From the NCBI GenBank assembly GCA_963768585.1, contig CAVYIF010000019.1, positions 62,001 to 126,000 of the forward strand: 64,000 nucleotides of DNA, written 5' to 3'. Made by a program: the position numbers and the translations under genes. The DNA comes from CAVUNY01 sp963768585. GTDB taxonomy: Bacteria; Chloroflexota; Anaerolineae; Anaerolineales; Anaerolineaceae. Of the stretch, positions 8,786 to 17,605 are shown piece after piece (the stretch's first letter is position 1; every line of letters begins with the position of its first letter). The notes below the pieces were generated by a model. That model saw nothing but the letters and a program-made list of their open reading frames with translations. It did no database searches and had not been told where the DNA came from.

Positions 8786-9937
8786 ATGAAGAAATTTGGT
8801 ACGCGGCTGCCTTTCGGCATCCCGCGTGATTTTGGTATTCTCGCGCTTTCGAATTTTATCTGGGGGCTGGGGGAAGGATTGTTTATCTATTTCTACCCGC
8901 TGCTGCTCCAGCGTTTTCAGATTGACCTGGTGCAGATTGGCGCGGTGCTCAGCCTGCTGGGGGTCATCATGGCCCTGGTGCCGGCGCCGGTCGGGTATCT
9001 TTCCGACCGGTTTGGACCACGCCCGTTCATCCGCGCTGCAATGATCCTGGGGGTGATCGCGGCAGGCATAATGGCAGTGGCCAAAAGCCTTCCGTTCTTT
9101 ATTATGGGTTTGATTGCTTATACCCTGACCAGCTTTATTGTTCCGCCGCTCAACAGCTATATCACCCAGATGCGCGGCAGCTGGAGCGCTCAGCGCGGGA
9201 TATCCTTTATCTCGGGTTCCTTTGTGGCGGGCGGAATCCTTGGGCCTATGCTGGGTGGCGGGATTGCCCAAACCGCCGGGCTGGCGATGATCTTTCGCTA
9301 TTCGGCCGGGCTCTTTCTCATTGCCACCGTGATCATTTTCTTCGCCCGCCGGCCGGTGGCGCCGCCGGAAGCGCAGGAAAGCACAGCACCGGCTGCCAAC
9401 CCGTTGGCCAATCCGCGCTTTATGGCGCTGCTGGTCATTATCGTTTTGACCATCATTGGCCTCAGCACGCCGCAGCAGCTGACCTCGGTGTACCTTCAGG
9501 ATGTGCAGCACCTTACGCTGCAGCAGATTGGCCTGACCGGGACGTTTGCCGGGATTGGCACGACGATCATTCTGTTTGCCCTGGGAAATATGCCGGCCTC
9601 TGCCGGAATGATTGCGGGCCAACTGTTCCTCGGTATTTTCTCCTTACTCCTGTGGCGCGGGCAAAGCGCGGCGGTATTCTACATCGGATACCTGTTTACC
9701 GGCGGATACCGCCTGTACCTTTCGATGGCGGCAGCTGCCGTTCGACCGCTGGTAAAAGCGCGGGATGTGGGCCTGGCGTACGGCCTGGTGGAGATGGGTA
9801 ATGCGCTGGCGGTTATTCTGGCCCCATTGGTAGCCGGCTTTCTCTATCATAACCAACCGGCATCCGTCTATACCATCAGCCTGCTCACCCTGGTCGTTAC
9901 GATCAGCTTAACCGTTGGTTGGTGTTATAGGACCTAA
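8786..9937 (+). CDS. Major facilitator superfamily transporter
   Basis: 383 residues with about twelve hydrophobic membrane segments. The MFS loop 2-3 signature appears as GYLSDRFGPRPFI near residue 72, and a second half begins after a polar linker around residue 190-205 (EAQESTAPAANP). Secondary transport of an unidentified small molecule across the cytoplasmic membrane. The start ATG 8786 lacks a strong ribosome site. It stands alone on its strand, with no neighbour that indicates a substrate. Confidence 0.88.
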   Translation: MKKFGTRLPFGIPRDFGILALSNFIWGLGEGLFIYFYPLLLQRFQIDLVQIGAVLSLLGVIMALVPAPVGYLSDRFGPRPFIRAAMILGVIAAGIMAVAKSLPFFIMGLIAYTLTSFIVPPLNSYITQMRGSWSAQRGISFISGSFVAGGILGPMLGGGIAQTAGLAMIFRYSAGLFLIATVIIFFARRPVAPPEAQESTAPAANPLANPRFMALLVIIVLTIIGLSTPQQLTSVYLQDVQHLTLQQIGLTGTFAGIGTTIILFALGNMPASAGMIAGQLFLGIFSLLLWRGQSAAVFYIGYLFTGGYRLYLSMAAAAVRPLVKARDVGLAYGLVEMGNALAVILAPLVAGFLYHNQPASVYTISLLTLVVTISLTVGWCYRT

Positions 9938-10043
9938 TCCCCGGTCCTGGAGTTTGGCAGCCTTTTCAACCAAAACAGCTAAGCGCGGGATGCGGTTCGT
10001 CCCGGAAATGCGCTCATGGATATATTCGTATTGGTAATTGGGG

Positions 10044-10520
10044 CTACAAATGCTTTTCCAGCTGGTAGCAGATCGTCCCGTCCGGCTGCAGTTCGGCGCC
10101 GCTGACGATAGTAAACCCCATGCGCTGCCAGAAGCGAATCGCCCCCGGGTTGTTGACCTGCACTCCCGCCCGCAGCAGGCTGGTACCTGAACCGATTAAT
10201 TCCTTTTCCAGCCAGCGTACCGCCTCCTCGCCCAGCCCGCGCCCGCGGTAGGGGGCGGCAATCATCAGCAGCTCGATATAAGCGCAGCCCAGGTCGCCCT
10301 GATAACCCGACCGCACGAAATCGAAGATTCCGATCATCTTTCCATCATTGGCGAACAGGCCGCAGTATTCACCGCCTTCCGACCGCGACAGCGCCCTGTC
10401 GCCGGCGATCATTTCCATGGAAGCGGTAGGGTTCGGCCCCAACGCCAAAAAATCTTCACACTGGCGGTACGCTTCCAGCACGGCGGGCAGGTCGGAATCG
10501 AGGATCGGGCGGATCTGCAT
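10044..10520 (-). CDS. GNAT-family N-acetyltransferase
   Basis: 158 residues from ATG 10520; an upstream in-frame TTG at 10538 is less likely. GNAT fold: IELLMIAAPYRGRGLGEEAVRWL is motif A, with the acetyl-CoA pyrophosphate loop RGRGLG near residue 94, and NNPGAIRFWQRMGF is motif B (near 127). It transfers an acetyl group from acetyl-CoA to an amine that cannot be predicted. No operon partner. Confidence 0.85.
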   Translation of the reverse strand: MQIRPILDSDLPAVLEAYRQCEDFLALGPNPTASMEMIAGDRALSRSEGGEYCGLFANDGKMIGIFDFVRSGYQGDLGCAYIELLMIAAPYRGRGLGEEAVRWLEKELIGSGTSLLRAGVQVNNPGAIRFWQRMGFTIVSGAELQPDGTICYQLEKHL

Positions 10521-10927
10521 GGAACAAGTATACGCCAAGTGCTTGCAGCCAGTTGAAAAGTATGTAGCCTTGTTGGTTTTGCGATCTTAATAATTTCGAA
10601 ACGATCTCCACTTAAATTCTGAACAACTTTGGGTATCCTTGATCTATCTGATGAAATTCATTACTTCTCCTCCCCTGTGTTCGGGAGTATCCGGATGGGC
10701 AGATCTGGGTACTCCCTTAAGGGTTTAAATCCCCAATGCGCGCTCAGCTTCTTGACTTTCTCCCATCGCCTTGCTATATTTCCTTTTAATAAGAGCCGAC
10801 ATTCGTCGATTGTTCTTTTTTGCGACAGAAAACAAACCTCCCCTTCGTGGGGCACACGTCGATATCTTCTTTGAGAGAGTTAATTTTCTTCGTGTTTTCG
10901 TGATCGGGAATTTTTCAAGGAGTTGCC
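10521..10927 (+). other. Divergent intergenic region, no gene recognised
   Basis: About 400 bases between divergent genes. Short frames on both strands (10629-10874 and 10661-10855) lack ribosome sites and family signals. A CCCCTTCGTGGGG mini-hairpin at about 10838-10850 resembles the GC-rich palindromes found inside genes elsewhere. AAGGAG at 10917-10922 serves the next gene. Confidence 0.4.
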
Positions 10928-11959
10928 ATGCGCGCCGCTTTACTCGATGCTCAACAACACATGACCATGATCGACGCCGACATGCCGGCGGTCCAGCACC
11001 CGGATGATGTCCTCATCCGCGTCAAAACTGTGGGGATATGCGGCTCGGAAGTGCACGCCTTCTACGGCACCCATCCCTTTCGCAAGGCTCCGGCCGTCCT
11101 CGGCCACGAGGCTGCCGGGGATGTGATCGCGGTCGGCAGCGCTGTCACCCATTTCAAGCCCGGCGACCGTGTGGTGGTCGATCCGCAGTGGACCTGCGGT
11201 AAGTGCGAATACTGTCTGCGCGGCGACATCAACCTGTGCCCTTCCAAGAAGGTGCTCGGCACCCAGGTCTGGCCCGGCGCGTTTGGCGAGTACATCGTCG
11301 TCCCCGAGGAGACCGCCTTCCTCCTGCCGGACAACCTGTCGTATGCCCAGGGCAGTCTGATCGAGCCCCTGACCATTGGCGTGCATGTCTCGCGCCGGGC
11401 CAACATCCAGCCTGGCCAATCGGTCGCCATCCTCGGTACCGGCTCGATTGGCGGGATGATTTCGGGCGTATGCCGCGCCAGCGGCGCTGCCACGATCATC
11501 ACTGCCGATATTCACCAGCACTGCCTGGATGCCGCCCGCGAACGCCTGGGCGCCACGCACGATTTTTTGCTGCCCGACAGCAGCTTCGCCGACAAAGTAC
11601 TGGCACTAACCGGCGGTCAGGGTGTGGATGCGGTCTTCATCGCCGCCGATGAACCGGCCCTGGTCAACACCGCCATCCAGATTCTCAAGCGCCGCGGGCG
11701 GATCGTGCTCGTGGCCCTGCTCACCGAAGGCAACCTTGATTTTTCGGCTTATCCCCTGATCGCCAAAGAGGGCGAGATCCTGGGCAGCCTGATGACCAAT
11801 CAGGGTGACGTGCAGCATGCCATCGACCTTGCCGCCTCGGGTCAGGTCGATGTTTTGGGAATCGCCACCCATACCTTGCCCATCGAGCAGGCGCAGCGCG
11901 GCATGGAAATGGTGCATACCAAGGACGATGGGGCGATCAAAGTCCTGTTGAATTTTTAA
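10928..11959 (+). CDS. Zinc-dependent medium-chain alcohol dehydrogenase
   Basis: 343 residues of the sorbitol/threonine dehydrogenase branch. Catalytic zinc ligands are in GICGSE (Cys near 37) and LGHEAAG (His/Glu near 59-60). The structural zinc loop is intact with four cysteines, CGKCEYCLRGDINLC (near 91-105). The NAD-binding turn is AILGTGSIGGM near 170. It oxidises a polyol or related secondary alcohol with NAD(P); the substrate is not resolvable. AAGGAG lies 5 bases before the start. A strong terminator follows, so it is probably monocistronic. Confidence 0.9.
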   Translation: MRAALLDAQQHMTMIDADMPAVQHPDDVLIRVKTVGICGSEVHAFYGTHPFRKAPAVLGHEAAGDVIAVGSAVTHFKPGDRVVVDPQWTCGKCEYCLRGDINLCPSKKVLGTQVWPGAFGEYIVVPEETAFLLPDNLSYAQGSLIEPLTIGVHVSRRANIQPGQSVAILGTGSIGGMISGVCRASGAATIITADIHQHCLDAARERLGATHDFLLPDSSFADKVLALTGGQGVDAVFIAADEPALVNTAIQILKRRGRIVLVALLTEGNLDFSAYPLIAKEGEILGSLMTNQGDVQHAIDLAASGQVDVLGIATHTLPIEQAQRGMEMVHTKDDGAIKVLLNF

Positions 11960-11989
11960 AAAGACTGAGAACCTGTCCGAAAGTTAATT

Positions 11990-12036
11990 CAGGGGTGTTT
12001 TTTTGGTCCCACGAAGTGGGCAAAAAAACACCCCTG
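11990..12036. terminator. Terminator after the zinc alcohol dehydrogenase
   Basis: Long inverted repeat: outer arms CAGGGGTGTTTTTTT and AAAAAAACACCCCTG match perfectly, with an inner CCCAC-GAA-GTGGG stem. The T-rich and A-rich arms make it able to act on either strand. Confidence 0.8.
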
Positions 12037-12170
12037 ATATATATTTTCCGGATAAAGACCGGATTATCGATTTTGACCTTGAATTGACCAATCGACCAAT
12101 GCCTTTTATAATCCTCCCTATCCGGGTGGCTTTGTCCGCTGCCCGACCTTTACTTGTTTGGAGGCATTGC

Positions 12171-12581
12171 ATGCGTAAATCCCTGTGGGCGGCTGTAGCT
12201 GTGCTGGTTGCCCTGACCCTGATCCTCGCCGCTTGCGGCGGCCCGGGCAGCAGCCCGGCTGGAAAGAGCCCGGCAGCAACCGCGGTGGAAAATTACTACG
12301 CGGCCCTGGTCAGCAAAGACGCCGCGAAAGTCTCCAACCTGTCCTGCAAGGACTGGGAAGAACAGGCCTTGCTGGAGATGGATGGTTTTCAGGCCGTCAA
12401 GGCCGAACTGGATAACCTGGTCTGCACCGAAGCCGGCACGGACGGCGGTGCCACCCTGGTCGGCTGCACCGGAAATATCGCCCTCACTTACAACACCGAG
12501 AAGCAGTCCCTCGACGTTTCGCGCCAGGTTTACCGGGTCGTACAGCAAGGCGGCGATTACCTGGTGTGCGGGTATAAGTGA
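12171..12581 (+). CDS. Lipoprotein of unknown function
   Basis: 136 residues from ATG 12171 with TTGGAGG upstream. Signal peptide MRKSLWAAVAVLVALTLILAAC with lipobox LAAC. The mature part has a short Gly/Pro/Ser linker and a compact domain (residues about 40-135) starting AATAVENYYAALVSKDAAKV, similar in style to DUF4878/NTF2-like lipoproteins, with three further cysteines that could form disulfides. Function unknown. The 38-residue membrane peptide begins 28 bases downstream. Confidence 0.75.
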   Translation: MRKSLWAAVAVLVALTLILAACGGPGSSPAGKSPAATAVENYYAALVSKDAAKVSNLSCKDWEEQALLEMDGFQAVKAELDNLVCTEAGTDGGATLVGCTGNIALTYNTEKQSLDVSRQVYRVVQQGGDYLVCGYK

Positions 12582-12609
12582 GTTCCCGCGTTAAAAACCC
12601 GCGATCCGT

Positions 12610-12726
12610 ATGAAGCGCATCTTTTCCCGAGAAAATCTCTGGGCCCTGGCCCTGTGCCTGATCCTGATCCTGGTGGTGATTTTCACCGCCAGCAGCGTCC
12701 CGCTGTGGATTTACCAGGGCTATTGA
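12610..12726 (+). CDS. Small single-pass membrane peptide (38 residues)
   Basis: ATG 12610 to TGA 12726. The peptide starts MKRIFSRENLWALALCL, continues as one clean hydrophobic segment (about residues 10-28) and ends ASSVPLWIYQGY. It sits between a lipoprotein gene and the MBOAT gene. A basic start, one membrane span and an aromatic tail look like a genuine small protein rather than chance, and the position suggests a subunit of the O-acyltransfer system. No ribosome site is obvious, so confidence is moderate. Confidence 0.55.
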   Translation: MKRIFSRENLWALALCLILILVVIFTASSVPLWIYQGY

Positions 12727-12811
12727 CCTCACCCATGGCTCTGACAGTGTGACTCGTTGAGTGTCTGACCTGCTGTTTTTCTGATTAACTGACCGCTGAT
12801 AAGCTTGCCTT

Positions 12812-14257
12812 ATGACCCTGCGCGACATTTTGATCTTCATTGCCCTTGGTTTACTCATTCGCGGGGTTTCCCGTTGGCCGGGTGCGCGCGCCTGGCTGCT
12901 TTACCTGGTCAGTATTTTGGCTGTTTTCTGGCTGCAGCCGCTCTCGCCGGTGCGCTATCTGGATTTCTGGCTGCCGGCGGCTACCCTTGGGCTGAGCGCT
13001 CTGGGCTGGGTGGTCACCACCCCAACCGGGCAGCGTGCCTGGCGAGCCAATGCTCCGGCCCTGGGCGTGCTGATTGGCGTGGTGCTGCTGTTGGGATTGA
13101 CCCGCTTCCTGAGCGATAACGGCATTCTCACCGCCGCTCGCCCGCCGCAGTTCGAGCTGGTGCTGGCCGGGGTGGTATTGGTAGTGCTTCTGGTCGCCGG
13201 CCTGGATCGCCTGCGCCTGACCTCCGGCGTGTTATGGGCCGGGATCGCTTTATTGATCGTCCTGCTGGTGGTGCTCAAGTTGCCGCCGCTGGCGACTGCC
13301 GCCAGCATGGCTTTGCGTACACTGGTTGACCAGGGTACGGCGCGAGCCGCCGCGGCCGACCTGCGCTGGCTGGGTTTCTCTTATCTGGCCTTTCGCATGA
13401 TCCACACCCTGCGCGACCGCCAGAACGGGCGCCTGCCGGCGGTCAGTTTTCTTGAATATATGACCTACCTGCTTTTCTACCCCGCCTTTACTGCCGGCCC
13501 GATCGATCGCATCGAGCGCTTCATCAAGGATCTGCGCAAGAAGATCATCTTCCGCGATGCGCCGGAGATCGGCCTGGCCGGGCAGCGTCTTGCGCTGGGC
13601 TTATTCAAGAAATTTGTCGTGGCTGACGGCCTGGCCCTCTTTGCGCTCAACGCCGCCAATGCGCCCCAGGTGCAGGGCGCCGGCTGGACCTGGCTGCTGG
13701 TCTACGCTTATGCGCTGCAGATCTATTTCGATTTTAGCGGTTATACCGACCTGGCCATCGGATTGGGCCACCTGGTGGGGATTGCCCTGCCGGAAAACTT
13801 CAACGCCCCATATTTCAGACCCAACCTGACCCAGTTTTGGAACAACTGGCACATGACCCTCACTCTTTGGTTCCGTGCCTACTGGTTTAACCCGCTTACC
13901 CGCGCGCTGCGCACCACCAAAAAGGCTGCGGGTGGAGCCCGTTATTCGCCTTTTGAGGTGCTGCTGGTCACCCAACTCAGTACAATGGTCCTGATCGGCC
14001 TGTGGCATGGTGTGGCCTGGAACTTTGTGCTGTGGGGCGCCTGGCACGGGGTTGGCCTGTTGGCGCAGAACCGCTTTACCGATTGGATGAAACCGCGCTA
14101 CGCTCGCCTGGCGGGCCGCCCTCGCCTGCATAGCGGGGTGACCACCCTGACTACGCTGGCTACCTTCCATTATGTGGCCCTCGGCTGGGTGTTCTTTGCC
14201 CTGCCTGACCCCGCGCTTTCCCTGCGCGTGTTTGGTAAATTATTTGGAGGAATTTAA
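12812..14257 (+). CDS. MBOAT-family O-acyltransferase (AlgI/DltB-like)
   Basis: 481 residues, about ten or more membrane segments. The MBOAT signatures are FDFSGYTDLAIGLGHLVG (about 305-322), FWNNWHMTLTLWFR (about 345) and GLWHGVAWNFVLWGAWHG (about 392-410), which carries the membrane-embedded histidine. Such proteins move an acyl group, usually acetyl, across the membrane to a partner that modifies extracellular polysaccharide or cell-wall polymer. Its stop overlaps the ATG of the next SGNH-like lipoprotein gene, and two more SGNH-like proteins follow: the classic layout of an O-acetylation locus. Confidence 0.92.
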   Translation: MTLRDILIFIALGLLIRGVSRWPGARAWLLYLVSILAVFWLQPLSPVRYLDFWLPAATLGLSALGWVVTTPTGQRAWRANAPALGVLIGVVLLLGLTRFLSDNGILTAARPPQFELVLAGVVLVVLLVAGLDRLRLTSGVLWAGIALLIVLLVVLKLPPLATAASMALRTLVDQGTARAAAADLRWLGFSYLAFRMIHTLRDRQNGRLPAVSFLEYMTYLLFYPAFTAGPIDRIERFIKDLRKKIIFRDAPEIGLAGQRLALGLFKKFVVADGLALFALNAANAPQVQGAGWTWLLVYAYALQIYFDFSGYTDLAIGLGHLVGIALPENFNAPYFRPNLTQFWNNWHMTLTLWFRAYWFNPLTRALRTTKKAAGGARYSPFEVLLVTQLSTMVLIGLWHGVAWNFVLWGAWHGVGLLAQNRFTDWMKPRYARLAGRPRLHSGVTTLTTLATFHYVALGWVFFALPDPALSLRVFGKLFGGI

Positions 14258-15282
14258 TGGTTTTCCGGGAGAAAGGCTTTTTTGCCCTACTCATGCTTTT
14301 TATGCTAACCGTCCTGGCTGCCTGCGCTCCCGCGCCGGCTCAGGCCGAGACCTCCGGCTCGCCGCTTCGGCCCTCTGACGAGGGTCCGGTGCAGACCGCT
14401 GTGGCTTCGGCCGTCGCGGCCACATTTACCGCCGCGGCAGCACCTGTCACGTCTGCCCCCACCACACAACCAGGCGACACGGCGACTCCCACGCCCGCCG
14501 TCACTGCTACACCCGCTCCCACTGCCGGTCCGCCACCCACAGCCACGCCCGATGTGCGCCCCGATCCTGCCACCTGGGCATCCTGGCCGATTTTGCCTAC
14601 CGTCAGCGCGCGCGCCGTCGAAATCTACCGCCAGGGCCTCGCCTCCGGTAACGATCCGCGTTCTTTTTCCACCATCGGTGACTGCCAGTCTGAGAATAAT
14701 GTCTTTTTGGGGATTTATGACACCAACCGCTATTTTTTCGCCAAGGGTGACGAATACCTGCAGGAGACGGTCGATTATTACAAGGGCGTCTTCGGGCGCC
14801 AGTCGCTTTCCGTGCGCGACGGCCTCAGCGCGCCTTCGGCGCTTTCGCCCACCTGGTCCTATACCGGTAAATGCGAGGCCAACGAGAACCCCGTGCAGTG
14901 CGACCTTCGCGTTCACAAACCGGCGGTGATGTTCATCAACCTTGGCACCAACTGGCGCGCCGACGCCTCAACGGACTCATACGAGAAATATCTGCGCCAG
15001 ATTGTCGAGCTGGTGATTGCCAACGGCACGGTGCCGGTGCTTTCGACCAAGGCCGACAACGTGGAGGGCGGCAACCGCATCAACCAGGCCACTGCCCGTG
15101 TCGCCCATGATTACGACGTGCCCTTGTGGAATTTCTGGGCCCTGGCCCAATTCCTGCCCGACCACGGGCTGGATAAGACTCGCGAGGATGTGTATCTGAC
15201 CGTCGAGGCCTGGGATGCGCGCAGTTATTCCGCCCTCGAAGTTCTCGATAAGCTGCGCCAGGAGTTCGCCAAAGCCCCATGA
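14257..15282 (+). CDS. SGNH-hydrolase-like lipoprotein (paralog 1)
   Basis: 341 residues. Lipoprotein signal ending LTVLAAC, then a long Thr/Pro/Ala-rich spacer (about 30-105) and a folded domain with TIGDCQS (about 140), INLGTNW (about 229) and VLSTKADN (about 260). These correspond to SGNH blocks, but the usual nucleophile serine of GDS is cysteine (GDC) and the C-terminal DxxH is not visible. Two related proteins in this window share GDC. Likely surface partner of the MBOAT protein; whether it is catalytic is uncertain. It overlaps the next gene by 4 bases. Confidence 0.75.
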   Translation: MVFREKGFFALLMLFMLTVLAACAPAPAQAETSGSPLRPSDEGPVQTAVASAVAATFTAAAAPVTSAPTTQPGDTATPTPAVTATPAPTAGPPPTATPDVRPDPATWASWPILPTVSARAVEIYRQGLASGNDPRSFSTIGDCQSENNVFLGIYDTNRYFFAKGDEYLQETVDYYKGVFGRQSLSVRDGLSAPSALSPTWSYTGKCEANENPVQCDLRVHKPAVMFINLGTNWRADASTDSYEKYLRQIVELVIANGTVPVLSTKADNVEGGNRINQATARVAHDYDVPLWNFWALAQFLPDHGLDKTREDVYLTVEAWDARSYSALEVLDKLRQEFAKAP

Positions 15283-16439
15283 CCCGCGCTGCTGCTGCAA
15301 AATCTTCAGCCGACAAGCAGATGCCAGCTTTCTCCTGGCCCTTTCTGGGTCGGGTGCTGCTCAAAGCCCTGCTGCTGTTTGCTGTGTTTAACCTGATCTT
15401 TGCTGCCCTCTACCCGATGGGCGCCCTGGGCCGGGTTTCCTTCTACAACCTGCTTTTCCCGGGGCGGGAGCGCTTTCCCTTCGGGGAGAACCCTCAGCAA
15501 TCCTACAACTTGAGCATCTACAATCTGGATGCCATGTTTTCCTCGCTGGCTTTAAATGCTTCCCCCGCCCCCGGCGCGGGGGAATACCGCGTGCTGGTGG
15601 TCGGCAATTCTTCGGTGTGGGGCACCCTGCTGCGTCCTGCGGATACCCTGGCTGGCAAGATTAACGCCCTGGGGCTGACCTGCGGCGGGCTGCCGGTGCA
15701 TGCCTATAATCTGGGCTACCCGACCATCTCGGTCACCAAGGACCTGATGGTCCTCCAGCAGGCCATGGACTACCATGCCGATCAGATCGTCTGGATGACT
15801 ACCCTGGAGGGGATGCTGCGCGCCGAACAGCTGCGCTCGCCCATCCTGGCCAACAACGCCGGGCGGGCCCGCGACCTGATCGCCCGCTACGGCCTGCGGC
15901 TTGATCCCAACGACCCGGCTTTTGTCAATCCTACTTTTTTGGAAAAGACCATCGTCGGCGCGCGCCGCCCGCTGGCCGACCTGCTGCGCCTGCAGTTTTA
16001 CGGCGTGATGTGGGGCGCCACCGGCATCGACCAGGTCTATGATTGGGACCCGGCCCGGGATGCCGCCCAGCGCGATTTCAAGCCCGACCCCTCCTTCCAC
16101 GGCCTGACCGGGCCCACCCTGGATAAAAACCTGCTGGCCCTGGATGTGTTGGCGGCGGGGGTTAAATTGTCAGGGTCCGTGCCGCTTACCCTGGTCAACG
16201 AGCCGATCCTGGTCAGCAGTGGCCAGAACAGTGACATCCGCTACAATTTCTACTACCCGCGCTGGGCCTACGATGCCTACCGCGTCCAGTTGGCCGAGCA
16301 GGCCAAAGCCTCCGGCTGGCGCTACCTCGACCTGTGGGACCTGGTGCCCGAGACGGAGTTTACCAACAGCGCCATCCACCTCACCCCGGCAGGTGAGACC
16401 CTGCTGGCCCAGGCGGTCGGCGAGCAGTTATGCAAGTGA
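15279..16439 (+). CDS. Membrane-anchored SGNH/DltD-like protein
   Basis: 386 residues. One membrane anchor (about 24-48, FLGRVLLKALLLFAVFNLIF) followed by an extracytoplasmic domain. Block I is VVGNSSVWGTLL (about 107), the GDSSVWG-like motif of AlgJ/DltD-type acyl-transfer proteins with Asp replaced by Asn and the serine kept. A C-terminal NSAIHLTPAGETLLA (about 365) gives the catalytic histidine. It probably receives or transfers the acyl group delivered by the MBOAT protein. ATGA overlap with the preceding lipoprotein gene indicates coupling. Confidence 0.78.
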   Translation: MTRAAAAKSSADKQMPAFSWPFLGRVLLKALLLFAVFNLIFAALYPMGALGRVSFYNLLFPGRERFPFGENPQQSYNLSIYNLDAMFSSLALNASPAPGAGEYRVLVVGNSSVWGTLLRPADTLAGKINALGLTCGGLPVHAYNLGYPTISVTKDLMVLQQAMDYHADQIVWMTTLEGMLRAEQLRSPILANNAGRARDLIARYGLRLDPNDPAFVNPTFLEKTIVGARRPLADLLRLQFYGVMWGATGIDQVYDWDPARDAAQRDFKPDPSFHGLTGPTLDKNLLALDVLAAGVKLSGSVPLTLVNEPILVSSGQNSDIRYNFYYPRWAYDAYRVQLAEQAKASGWRYLDLWDLVPETEFTNSAIHLTPAGETLLAQAVGEQLCK

Positions 16440-16480
16440 GGTTTCGCCGCATCGTTGTTATGAGCGAATATTCATCCTCA

Positions 16481-17548
16481 ATGATGAGAGTCTTACCACA
16501 GAGCCGCAGAGCCGCAGAGCTTTTATTCAAATCACACACGGGGAAGAGAAATGCATATATTTTTCTTCTCTGTATTCTTTTCCTGGTTAGCTGTGCGCCG
16601 GCGCCGGTTTTGCCGGCGGTGACCCCCTCTATTGCCCCGGCATCAGGTGGCCCGGAATTAACTTCGGTCGCCGCCGCCGCTGTCCCCGCGCCGACTTTCA
16701 CCGCCGCCCCGCCTCTGCCAACTGCGGCGCCAACCGTGTTAGCTCCCAGCCCGCTTCCGGAAGCCACCCTCATTCCCACGGTGGCGCCAGATGTGCGCCT
16801 CGCTCCTGAAGACTGGCAGGAATGGCCGGTGATCCCGGCCCTTTCGGCGCATGCCCGCCAGGTGCTGCAAGATGGCCTGGCCGCGGGGCGCAACCCGCGC
16901 GCCTTTGCCAAGGTGGGCGACTGTGAAACGCTCACCGATTGGTTTCTGGTCGATTTCGACCGCGGTGCGCGCTACTACGACCTGGGTCCCTATAGCTCGC
17001 TCCAGCCGGTCATCGACTATTTCGCCGGTTCTTTCCAGCGCATGAGCGCCGCCAGCGCGCGCGGTTTCACCGCCGCCAGCGCCCTCTCATCCTTTTGGGC
17101 CGACCCCAACACCTGCCAGGTCGGCGAGACGCCCCTGGCCTGCGAGTACCGCCTGCAGCAGCCCATTCTATCTTTCATCATGCTCGGCACCAACGATGTC
17201 AACCATAAGACCACTTTCGAGGCCAACCTGCGCAAAATCCTCGACCAGACCCTGGCTGCCGGCATCCTGCCGGTGCTGGTCACCAAGGCGGATAACCTCG
17301 AAGGCGACCACCAGCTCAATGCCGCCATCGCCCGCCTGGCCTATGAATATGATATTCCCTTGTGGAACTACTGGCTGGCCGTCCAGGCGCTGCCCAACGG
17401 CGGTCTGCAGGAAGACGGCGCCCACCTCACGCATACCCCCAATCGCTTCAACGACCCGGTTAACCTGCAGTCGGCCTGGGCGGTGCGCAACATCACCGCT
17501 CTCCAGGTGCTGCAGGTGGTCATGCAGGCTGAAACCGGTGAAAATTAA
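16481..17548 (+). CDS. SGNH-hydrolase-like lipoprotein (paralog 3 of the locus)
   Basis: The frame is open from ATG 16430, overlapping the previous gene, but the lipoprotein signal (IFLLCILFLVSC) would then lie over 45 residues in. ATG 16481 gives a shorter N-region and is used here; no start has a good ribosome site. Bases 16494-16520 are a dispersed CACAGAG-like repeat translated as PQSRRAAEL, so an insertion may have displaced the native start. The domain contains VGDCET, IMLGTND, VTKADN and EDGAHLTH, giving a GDC/GTN/DxxH arrangement. Paralogous to the genes at 14257 and 47298. Confidence 0.72.
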   Translation: MMRVLPQSRRAAELLFKSHTGKRNAYIFLLCILFLVSCAPAPVLPAVTPSIAPASGGPELTSVAAAAVPAPTFTAAPPLPTAAPTVLAPSPLPEATLIPTVAPDVRLAPEDWQEWPVIPALSAHARQVLQDGLAAGRNPRAFAKVGDCETLTDWFLVDFDRGARYYDLGPYSSLQPVIDYFAGSFQRMSAASARGFTAASALSSFWADPNTCQVGETPLACEYRLQQPILSFIMLGTNDVNHKTTFEANLRKILDQTLAAGILPVLVTKADNLEGDHQLNAAIARLAYEYDIPLWNYWLAVQALPNGGLQEDGAHLTHTPNRFNDPVNLQSAWAVRNITALQVLQVVMQAETGEN

Positions 17549-17605
17549 ATTTTCTTCTCTGTGTCTCCGTGTCTCAGTGGTTAAATCGCATAAATGGGCA
17601 AGTGT

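Noticed and set aside
10629..10874. Possible small gene in the gap before the zinc alcohol dehydrogenase
   Set aside because: Open on both strands, no ribosome site, composition unlike neighbouring genes.
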